A stretch of DNA of 6,187 nucleotides. Source: Comamonadaceae bacterium CG_4_10_14_3_um_filter_60_75 (GTDB lineage: Bacteria; Pseudomonadota; Gammaproteobacteria; Burkholderiales; Burkholderiaceae_C). Shown piece by piece: positions 1 through 6,187 of this stretch. The stretch lies in the NCBI GenBank assembly GCA_002784245.1, contig PFKL01000072.1, positions 1 through 6,187 on the forward strand. The letters run 5' to 3'. The translations under genes were made by a program, and so were the position numbers. Each line of letters begins with the position of its first letter. Within the stretch, counting starts at the first letter, position 1. The notes beneath the pieces are model-generated. The model was not told the origin of the DNA and searched no databases. It saw only the letters and a list, made by a program, of their open reading frames with translations.

Positions 1-771
1 GTGGGCGACATGACGGGTTTTGCCGCCGCCACCTACATGCGCGGTGTGCCATTCGTACAGGTGCCGACCACGCTGCTGGCGCAGGTGGATTCATCGGTGG
101 GGGGCAAGACCGCCATCAACCACCCGTTGGGCAAAAACATGATCGGTGCGTTCTACCAGCCGCTCAAGGTGGTGTGCGATCTCGACACGCTCAAAACCTT
201 GCCCGCGCGCGAACTCAGCGCCGGTCTGGCCGAGGTCATCAAATACGGGCCGATTGCCGACATGGACTTCCTCACCTGGCTGGAGGCGCACCTCGACGCG
301 GTGCTGGCGCGCGAACCCGCCGCGCTGGCGCAAGTGGTACGGCGCAGCTGTGAGATCAAGGCCTCTGTGGTGGCGCAGGACGAGCGCGAGTCGGGCTTGC
401 GCGCCATCCTGAACTTTGGCCATACCTTCGGTCACGCCATTGAGGCGGGTTTGGGTTTCGGCGTCTGGCTGCACGGCGAGGCGGTGGGCTGTGGCATGGT
501 GCTGGCCGCGCACCTGTCGCAGCGCTTGGGCCTGGTCGATGCGTTCTTTGTGCACCGACTGGTCACGCTGATCGCCAAGGCGGGCTTGCCCACAAAAGCG
601 CCGGTGTTAGATAGTGCAGACAACGCCGGGCGCTATCTTGCGCTGATGCAGCTCGACAAAAAGTCTGAGGCGGGGGAGATCAAGTTTGTGCTGATCGACC
701 AGCCCGGCCGCGCCGTGGTGCGCCCCGCGCCCAACGCGCTGGTGCGCCAGGTGATTGACCTCTCTTGTTAA
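1..771 (+). CDS. aroB: 3-dehydroquinate synthase, 5'-truncated by window edge
   Basis: AroB converts DAHP to 3-dehydroquinate, the second step of the shikimate pathway, in the cytoplasm, using NAD+ and a divalent metal. The 256 visible residues are the C-terminal part; family members are about 360 residues, so roughly 105 are missing to the left. The first codon (GTG) is an internal Val in the usual GxVGDMTGF context, not a start. Motifs seen: VPTTLLAQVDSSVGGKTAIN (residues 21-40), AGLAEVIKYG with the metal-ligand Glu at 78, NFGHTFGHAIE with a His ligand at 141, LHGEAVGCGM with His158, and the LDKKSEAGEIKFVL segment near the end. All key residues are present, so the enzyme looks intact. It ends at TAA 769-771, 64 bases before the dGTPase gene, same strand, so co-transcription is plausible. 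Family assignment is very secure. Confidence 0.97.
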   Translation: MGDMTGFAAATYMRGVPFVQVPTTLLAQVDSSVGGKTAINHPLGKNMIGAFYQPLKVVCDLDTLKTLPARELSAGLAEVIKYGPIADMDFLTWLEAHLDAVLAREPAALAQVVRRSCEIKASVVAQDERESGLRAILNFGHTFGHAIEAGLGFGVWLHGEAVGCGMVLAAHLSQRLGLVDAFFVHRLVTLIAKAGLPTKAPVLDSADNAGRYLALMQLDKKSEAGEIKFVLIDQPGRAVVRPAPNALVRQVIDLSC

Positions 772-795
772 AAATAACTTTAAAAATAAGAGCAG

Positions 796-820
796 TTAGC
801 ACTTATTCCATAGGGGCTAG
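796..820. repeat. Imperfect hairpin in the aroB-dgt intergenic gap
   Basis: In the 64-base AT-rich gap, 796-806 pairs with 810-820 around a 3-base loop (TCC), with one mismatch (801/815) and two G-T pairs. The core is TTAGC...GCTAG. The surrounding stretch (about 790-829) resembles, from memory, a short dispersed intergenic repeat common in Comamonadaceae genomes, of the form GCTAGCGCTT...AAGCGCTAG. It ends 15 bases before the ATG of the dGTPase gene and contains the only purine-rich tract (AGGGG, 812-816) there. It could be a small repeat, or an RNA structure covering the translation start. It lacks a following T-run directly at the stem, so it is not a convincing intrinsic terminator. Confidence 0.45.
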
Positions 821-835
821 AGCCACTTTTTGCGT

Positions 836-2074
836 ATGAATTCTGCTTTGGCTGTTTACGCCTGTGACCCGGCGGCAACGCGCGGGCGGCGTTTTGTACA
901 GGCCCCCGCGCCCACGCGCACCGACTACCAGCGCGACCGCGACCGCATCGTGCACTGTACGGCTTTCAGGCGTCTGGTTTATAAAACCCAGGTTTTTCTG
1001 AACCACGAAGGCGATCTGTTTCGCACCCGGCTGACGCATTCGCTGGAGGTGGCGCAGCTCGGGCGATCGATTGGCCGTTCGCTCAAGCTCAACGAAGACC
1101 TGGTCGAAGCCATTGCGCTGGCGCACGATCTCGGCCACACGCCGTTTGGCCATGCCGGACAAGACGCACTGAACGCCTGCATGGCTGACTTTGGCGGTTT
1201 CGAGCACAACCTGCAAAGCCTGCGCGTCGTCGACCATCTGGAGGAACGCTACCCTGATTTTGACGGCTTGAACCTGACGTTTGAGACGCGTGAGGGGATT
1301 TTGAAGCACTGTTCGCGCCGCCATGCACAGGAGCTGGAGGCCGCCGAACCCAACGGCGTCGCCAGGCGTTTTCTCGATGAGTATCAGCCCAGCCTGGAAG
1401 CGCAGCTGTGCAACCTGGCCGACGAAATTGCCTACAACGCCCACGATGTCGATGACGGCGTGCGTTCCGGCCTGATTACCTTGCAGCAGCTTGCAGATGT
1501 GCCTTTGTTCAACGATTTTCAGCGCGAGACGCTGGCCGAATATCCGCAACTGCAAGACAAAAAGCAGGCGCGCCGGTTGCTGCATGAAACCATTCGCCGC
1601 ATGCTCAGCGCGCAGGTTTATGACGTGATTGAGGCCACGGGCCAGGCGGTGCAAGAAACCCGCCCAGAAAGCGTCGACGCCGTGCGCCGGGCGGCGCCAT
1701 TGGTCCGGTTTGGTGCCGAAATGCAGCGCCAGTCGAAGTTGCTCAAGTCTTTTTTGTTGCAAAAGTTGTATCGGCACCCGCAGGTAGTTCAAACCAATGA
1801 TCAGGCACGCCAGATCGTGCGTGAACTCTTTGCCGCCTACACCAGCGCGCCGCAGGCCTTGCCCGAACGCTTTGCCGATCGGATGGCGGTGGCTTGCGGC
1901 AGCGCAGCGGATCGGGCGCGCGTGGTAGCTGACTACATTGCCGGCATGACCGACCGCTTTGCGATGCGTGAACACGAGCGCCTCACCGGCGCGCGTTTGT
2001 TGTGTCAAGACGTGGCATCATCGCCGCATGACGAAGAAATCCGCTGCCACGCACGCCCATCTCCTGGCCGCTGA
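836..2074 (+). CDS. dgt: dGTP triphosphohydrolase-like HD-domain protein
   Basis: Deoxyguanosinetriphosphate triphosphohydrolase-like protein, expected to cleave dNTPs to nucleoside plus triphosphate and so tune dNTP pools in the cytoplasm. Numbered from the ATG at 836 (412 residues), it has the N-terminal signature RDRDRIVHCTAFRRLVYKTQ, then the HD metal site: His68 in RLTHSLEVAQ, His97-Asp98 in HDLGHTPFGH, and Asp196 in LADEIAYNAHDVDDG. These are the standard HD phosphohydrolase ligands and all are present. A TTG six bases upstream (830) is an alternative start in the same frame; ATG is preferred, but neither has a good ribosome binding site. Family members usually stop soon after the MTDRFAxREHxRL segment; here about 25 further residues of low-complexity character follow, lying partly in the 47-base overlap with the next gene. 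Substrate specificity within the family cannot be read from sequence. Confidence 0.93.
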   Translation: MNSALAVYACDPAATRGRRFVQAPAPTRTDYQRDRDRIVHCTAFRRLVYKTQVFLNHEGDLFRTRLTHSLEVAQLGRSIGRSLKLNEDLVEAIALAHDLGHTPFGHAGQDALNACMADFGGFEHNLQSLRVVDHLEERYPDFDGLNLTFETREGILKHCSRRHAQELEAAEPNGVARRFLDEYQPSLEAQLCNLADEIAYNAHDVDDGVRSGLITLQQLADVPLFNDFQRETLAEYPQLQDKKQARRLLHETIRRMLSAQVYDVIEATGQAVQETRPESVDAVRRAAPLVRFGAEMQRQSKLLKSFLLQKLYRHPQVVQTNDQARQIVRELFAAYTSAPQALPERFADRMAVACGSAADRARVVADYIAGMTDRFAMREHERLTGARLLCQDVASSPHDEEIRCHARPSPGR

Positions 2075-2921
2075 ACTGCGTCCTGGCCAGTCGATTGAGC
2101 TGCTCAAAGAACTGCACATCCTGACGCGTGAGGGCAAGCTCAACCAGGATTCGCGGCGCAAGCTCAAGCAGGTCTACCACCTCTATCAGTTCATTGAAAA
2201 ACTGCTGCTGGAACTGGTGCCTGACCCTGAGGTGACGCTGGCAGACCACGGTGCGGGCAAGTCCTACCTGGGCTTTATCCTGTACGACCTGTTTTTCCGG
2301 CAGCGCGCCAACGGCACGATTTTTGGCATTGAAACTCGGCCAGAGCTGGTGCAGAAGTCGACCGAACTCGCGCAGCGGCTGGGCTTTGACCGGATGCGTT
2401 TTTTGAACCTGACGGTGGCGCAATCGGCGCAGTCAGACCAATTGCCCGCGCGCTTTGATGTGGTGACCGCACTGCACGCCTGCGACACTGCTACTGACGA
2501 CGCCATCGCTTTTGGCCTGCAAAAGAAGGCACGCTTCATGGTGCTGGTGCCCTGCTGCCAGGCCGAGGTGGCGCGGGTGCTGGGGCAGCACAAGGCGCTC
2601 TCGCTGGCGCGTACGCCGCTATCAGAATTATGGCGGCATCCGCTGCATACACGGGAGTTGGGGAGTCAAATCACCAATGTGCTGCGTTGCTTGTACCTGG
2701 AGGCCTGCGGCTACCAGGTTACGGTGACCGAGCTGGTCGGCTGGGAGCACAGCCTGAAAAACGAACTGATCATCGCTCGCTACACCGGCCAGAAAAAGCG
2801 TGCTGCGGCGGAACGTTTGCGCGCTTTGCTGGTCGAATTCGGCCTGACCGAGTTGCTTCACACGCGCTTTACCTTGTTGCCTGACAATGCCACTGAGACG
2901 ACGGTTGGCAACCCACTTTGA
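2028..2921 (+). CDS. Class I SAM-dependent methyltransferase (Methyltransf_32-like)
   Basis: A 297-residue protein with a Rossmann-type methyltransferase core in its middle. Motif I is ADHGAGKSYLGFILYDLF (72-89), followed by an acidic residue at the end of the second strand (GIETR, Glu102), then TALHACDTATDDAI (147-160), VPCCQAEVARVL (174-185) and WEHSLKNELIIARY (239-252). The LHxCDxATDxxI plus PCC pattern matches what I know of the Methyltransf_32 family (relatives of METTL25/RRNAD1 and Trm13-like proteins); the substrate is unknown, with RNA or protein both possible. No signal peptide or membrane segment is visible. The ATG at 2028 is chosen over the TTG at 1959, which would add 23 unlike residues and a longer overlap. 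The gene overlaps the dGTPase gene by 47 bases in another frame and has no clear ribosome binding site, so translational coupling is likely. Confidence 0.85.
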   Translation: MTKKSAATHAHLLAAELRPGQSIELLKELHILTREGKLNQDSRRKLKQVYHLYQFIEKLLLELVPDPEVTLADHGAGKSYLGFILYDLFFRQRANGTIFGIETRPELVQKSTELAQRLGFDRMRFLNLTVAQSAQSDQLPARFDVVTALHACDTATDDAIAFGLQKKARFMVLVPCCQAEVARVLGQHKALSLARTPLSELWRHPLHTRELGSQITNVLRCLYLEACGYQVTVTELVGWEHSLKNELIIARYTGQKKRAAAERLRALLVEFGLTELLHTRFTLLPDNATETTVGNPL

Positions 2922-2933
2922 GCTGTATATTCT
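2905..2933 (+). promoter_or_regulatory. Possible sigma-70 promoter for the lipoprotein gene
   Basis: TTGGCA (2905-2910) and TATTCT (2928-2933) are 17 bases apart, giving a plausible -35/-10 pair; TATATT at 2926-2931 is an overlapping alternative with a 15-base spacer. The -35 lies inside the last codons of the methyltransferase gene. A start near 2940 would leave a very short leader containing the ribosome binding site. Inferred from spacing only. Confidence 0.3.
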
Positions 2934-2945
2934 GAACAAATCCAT

Positions 2946-2950
2946 GGAGA
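2946..2950 (+). promoter_or_regulatory. Ribosome binding site deciding the lipoprotein start
   Basis: GGAGA lies 5 bases before the ATG at 2956 but overlaps or nearly touches the alternative in-frame ATGs at 2944 and 2953. This favours 2956, which also gives a signal peptide starting MKRLMQ. Confidence 0.6.
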
Positions 2951-2955
2951 AGATG

Positions 2956-3423
2956 ATGAAGCGATTAATGCAAGTGGCTTCGGCTGTGACCTTGACCTTG
3001 GTATTGGGCGCGTGCGCCAGCAGCAGTCCCGACGTGATCCAGCGCGGCGACGCGCAGCGCTTGTCGCGGGTGGAAGACGGTGTCGTGCTGTCGGTGCGTG
3101 CGGTCACGGTGGATGGCAGCCAGAGCGGCATTGGCGCAGCCGTCGGCGGCGTTACCGGCGCCGTTGCAGGCGCTTCGCGCGGCGGCTCCAGTGCTGAGAG
3201 CAACGTCATCGGCCTGCTGGTTGGCGTGGCGGGCGCTGCGGCTGGCAACACCATTGAGCGCATGGCTACCCGCGAAGACGCCACCGAGTTGCTGATCCAA
3301 CTCAAAGGCGGCGAACGCCGTGCTGTGGTGCAGGGCAAAGGCTCAGAGGTGCTGGTTCCCGGTGACGCGGTCATTCTCGTCACCACTGGCGGCAAGGTCC
3401 GCGTCACCAAAGCCCCCAAATAA
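2956..3423 (+). CDS. Glycine-zipper outer-membrane lipoprotein, SlyB-like
   Basis: A 155-residue precursor with a lipoprotein signal peptide: MKR, a hydrophobic stretch, then the lipobox LGAC with the lipid-bearing Cys at 20. The residue after Cys is Ala, not Asp, so sorting to the outer membrane is expected. Residues 58-100 hold a glycine zipper: Gly60, 64, 68, 72 at four-residue spacing, a short polar turn (RGGSSAESN), then Gly86, 90, 93, 97. A compact C-terminal part follows (LLIQLKGGERRAVVQGKG to the end), rich in beta character. This is the arrangement of the SlyB/Pcp 17-kDa antigen group, thought to stabilise the envelope; the specific role is inferred. Upstream in-frame ATGs (2944, 2953) are possible starts. 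The TAA stop is also the first three bases of the left inverted repeat of the adjacent transposase element, so the native C-terminus may have been altered. Confidence 0.85.
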   Translation: MKRLMQVASAVTLTLVLGACASSSPDVIQRGDAQRLSRVEDGVVLSVRAVTVDGSQSGIGAAVGGVTGAVAGASRGGSSAESNVIGLLVGVAGAAAGNTIERMATREDATELLIQLKGGERRAVVQGKGSEVLVPGDAVILVTTGGKVRVTKAPK

Positions 3424-3447
3424 TTGGGGTCAGATTCCAATTAATTT
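3421..3447 (+). repeat. Left inverted repeat of the RAYT element
   Basis: Its reverse complement occurs exactly at 4240-4266 (27 bases; the next base on each side mismatches). Within it TAATTGG (3421-3427) pairs with CCAATTA (3437-3443) around a 9-base loop, so it can form its own hairpin. The GGGGTCAGA core is, from memory, typical of repeats accompanying this transposase group in proteobacteria. The first three bases are the lipoprotein stop codon. CCAATTAATTTGCTT (3437-3451) recurs in direct orientation at 4260-4274. Confidence 0.9.
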
Positions 3448-3457
3448 GCTTTGGACG

Positions 3458-4156
3458 ATGGCCCGACTGCCGCGCCTGACCCTGCCGGGCTACCCGCACC
3501 ATGTGATTTTGCGGGGTAATAACCGGCAAGCCATTTTCGCGGGTGCCGCAGACTACCAGCGGCTGCTGGATGTGTTTGAAGAAGTGGCGCGCCAGTTTGA
3601 GGTGCAAATTCACGCCTATGTGTTGATGAGCAACCATGTTCACCTGCTGCTGACACCCGGCACGGAGGACGGTTTGCCCAAAATGATGCAGGCACTGGGG
3701 CGCAGCTACGTGCGCTATTTCAACCGCACCCAGCAGCGCAGTGGCACGCTGTGGGAAGGGCGTTACAAGTCCACGCTCATCCAGTCCGACCGCTATCTGC
3801 TGGCGTGCATGGCCTATATTGACCTCAATCCGGTGCGCGCAGGCCTGGTGGCGCGAGCGCAAGATTACCCGTGGTCCAGCCATGCGCACTACCTGGGGCT
3901 GCGTACCGACCGCCTGATCACGCCCCATGTGCTGTACTGGGAACTTGGCAACACGCCGTTTGCCCGAGAAGCTGCGTATGCCGATTTGGTGCATGCTGGC
4001 ATCAACGCGGTGCAGCAGGCCGCACTGACCGACGCCACCTTGCGCGGTTGGGCGTTGGGCGAACCTGATTTCGTCGCAGATTTGCAAAAACGTACCGGGC
4101 GCCGGTTGCAGAAAGCCCACGCTGGGCGGCCAGTTTTGGCAGAAAAAAATGCCTAA
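3458..4156 (+). CDS. REP-associated tyrosine transposase (Y1/HUH, RAYT)
   Basis: A 232-residue transposase of the IS200/IS605-related TnpA_REP family, which nicks single-stranded DNA at hairpin repeats and forms a 5'-phosphotyrosine link. Domain order: N-terminal RLTLPGYPHHVILRGNNRQ (6-24), the metal-binding HUH motif MSNHVHLLL with His60 and His62, the family segment LGRSYVRYFNR (80-90), SGTLWEGRYKS (95-105), and YIDLNPVRAGLV (120-131), where Tyr120 aligns by context with the catalytic Tyr of the E. coli RAYT. PWSSHAHYLG follows, then a basic C-terminal tail. All catalytic residues are present and the frame is intact, so the protein may be active. The ATG at 3458 gives the standard N-terminus; the frame stays open further upstream but that region is the lipoprotein gene. 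No good ribosome binding site precedes it, suggesting low translation. Confidence 0.93.
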   Translation: MARLPRLTLPGYPHHVILRGNNRQAIFAGAADYQRLLDVFEEVARQFEVQIHAYVLMSNHVHLLLTPGTEDGLPKMMQALGRSYVRYFNRTQQRSGTLWEGRYKSTLIQSDRYLLACMAYIDLNPVRAGLVARAQDYPWSSHAHYLGLRTDRLITPHVLYWELGNTPFAREAAYADLVHAGINAVQQAALTDATLRGWALGEPDFVADLQKRTGRRLQKAHAGRPVLAEKNA

Positions 4157-4239
4157 AAATCCAGGGTAGTGCTTTGTGTATTGATAGTTTAGCTACTATA
4201 TTGATGTGTCCCCAATTAAAACACGAGTTCAAAATATTG
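4157..4239. other. AT-rich non-coding tail of the RAYT element
   Basis: No gene is visible between the transposase stop and the right inverted repeat. The stretch 4171-4270 is 30% G+C by direct count, far below the flanking genes. It holds a weak 5-bp hairpin (ATAGT 4184-4188 with ACTAT 4195-4199) and the partial repeat copy at 4210-4219. No convincing intrinsic terminator is seen. Confidence 0.6.
4210..4219 (+). repeat. Partial third copy of the RAYT end repeat
   Basis: CCCCAATTAA here matches 4258-4267 of the right end in direct orientation, and in reverse complement reads TTAATTGGGG like the left end. It is preceded by TGT rather than TGA, so on the other strand it reads GGGGACA instead of GGGGTCA. 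It may be a decayed or related end sequence. Ten bases in AT-rich DNA is modest evidence. Confidence 0.4.
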
Positions 4240-4266
4240 AAATTAATTGGAATCTGACCCCAATTA
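4240..4266 (-). repeat. Right inverted repeat of the RAYT element
   Basis: Exact reverse complement of 3421-3447. Together with the following bases it makes a stronger local hairpin than the left end: AATTAATTGG (4241-4250) pairs perfectly with CCAATTAATT (4260-4269) around a 9-base loop. The downstream arm continues into TTGCTTGG, so hairpin plus tail is repeated in the same orientation at both ends. Confidence 0.9.
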
Positions 4267-4272
4267 ATTTGC

Positions 4273-4301
4273 TTGGCACAGGTGTTGCAGTGGGGTAAAG
4301 T
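4273..4301 (+). promoter_or_regulatory. Candidate gltB promoter: sigma-54 -24/-12, or sigma-70
   Basis: TTGGCACAGGTGTTGCA (4273-4289) fits the sigma-54 consensus TTGGCACG-N4-TTGCA with one mismatch; GG at 4275-4276 and GC at 4287-4288 have exactly 10 bases between them. Transcription would start near 4300, giving a leader of about 33 bases with the ribosome binding site inside it. The same stretch also offers a weaker sigma-70 reading: TTGGCA (4273-4278), 17-base spacer, TAAAGT (4296-4301). The site touches the right end of the RAYT element. Sigma-54 control of nitrogen assimilation genes is well known in general, but for this gene it is inference. Confidence 0.55.
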
Positions 4302-4322
4302 CGGTTTCTTTCGAATTTCTAC

Positions 4323-4327
4323 AGGAG
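4323..4327 (+). promoter_or_regulatory. gltB ribosome binding site
   Basis: AGGAG lies 5 bases before the ATG at 4333, the best Shine-Dalgarno match in the window, and fixes the gltB start. Confidence 0.85.
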
Positions 4328-4332
4328 CGCCC

Positions 4333-6187
<1,855 letters not shown>

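Larger units (their letters stand above)
3421..4266 (+). mobile_element. RAYT element: Y1 transposase gene between 27-bp inverted repeats
   Basis: An 846-base unit consisting of one REP-associated tyrosine transposase gene flanked by exact 27-base inverted repeats (3421-3447 and 4240-4266). Each repeat is itself quasi-palindromic, as expected for the hairpin ends recognised by Y1/HUH transposases on single-stranded DNA. There is no cargo gene. The boundaries are inferred from the repeats; a 15-base direct repeat at 3437-3451 and 4260-4274 extends a little beyond the right end, so the true right boundary could lie near 4276. It sits between the lipoprotein gene and gltB. RAYTs are usually single-copy and vertically kept rather than active insertion sequences, so current mobility is not implied. 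Confidence 0.7.

Noticed and set aside
1..3. GTG at position 1 as the aroB start
   Set aside because: The protein begins in the middle of the conserved AroB core, so the gene continues beyond the window.
803..2008. 401-residue open frame on the - strand
   Set aside because: Antisense to the well-supported dGTPase gene, with no recognisable motif; explained by codon bias.
2628..3440. 270-residue open frame on the - strand
   Set aside because: Covers the methyltransferase end and the lipoprotein gene in antisense; Ser/Thr/Pro-rich shadow composition and no start signal.
3421..3455. Left RAYT hairpin as an intrinsic terminator for the lipoprotein gene
   Set aside because: The stem is AT-rich with 7 pairs and is followed by ATTTGCTTTGG rather than a continuous T-run.
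3987..3993. TGGTGCA as an NtrC enhancer half-site for gltB
   Set aside because: The matching left half is poor and it lies inside the transposase coding sequence; a chance half-site is the simpler reading.

Overview
The window looks like core chromosome of a GC-rich betaproteobacterium, most likely Burkholderiales/Comamonadaceae (a Rhodoferax- or Polaromonas-like organism). This rests on remembered protein resemblance and on the gene order aroB - dgt-like - methyltransferase - lipoprotein - gltB; no search was run. All recognised genes are on the + strand. The long open frames on the - strand under dgt and gltB look like shadows of GC-rich coding sequence.

Layout: (1) 1-771 is the C-terminal two thirds of aroB (3-dehydroquinate synthase, shikimate pathway), cut by the left edge. 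(2) A 64-bp AT-rich gap holds one imperfect hairpin just before the next gene. (3) 836-2074 encodes an HD-domain dGTP triphosphohydrolase-like protein. (4) 2028-2921 encodes a class I SAM-dependent methyltransferase that overlaps the dGTPase gene by 47 bases. (5) 2956-3423 encodes a small lipoprotein with a glycine-zipper segment (SlyB-like). (6) 3421-4266 is a compact single-gene element: a REP-associated tyrosine transposase (RAYT, Y1/HUH type) between two exact 27-bp inverted repeats, each of which can also fold as its own hairpin. The left repeat begins on the stop codon of the lipoprotein gene. (7) 4333-6187 is the first 618 codons of gltB (glutamate synthase large subunit), running off the right edge.

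How they fit together: aroB, dgt, the methyltransferase and gltB are housekeeping functions (aromatic amino acids, nucleotide pools, an unassigned methylation, nitrogen assimilation). aroB, dgt and the methyltransferase are close enough to be co-transcribed. The RAYT element is the only accessory part, and it now separates the lipoprotein gene from gltB. The most useful observation is a near-consensus sigma-54 (-24/-12) promoter 44 bases before the gltB start, directly against the right end of the RAYT element. If real, gltB is under RpoN control and the element sits where an enhancer region would be expected. I see no CRISPR array, tRNA, rRNA or clearly new multi-gene system.
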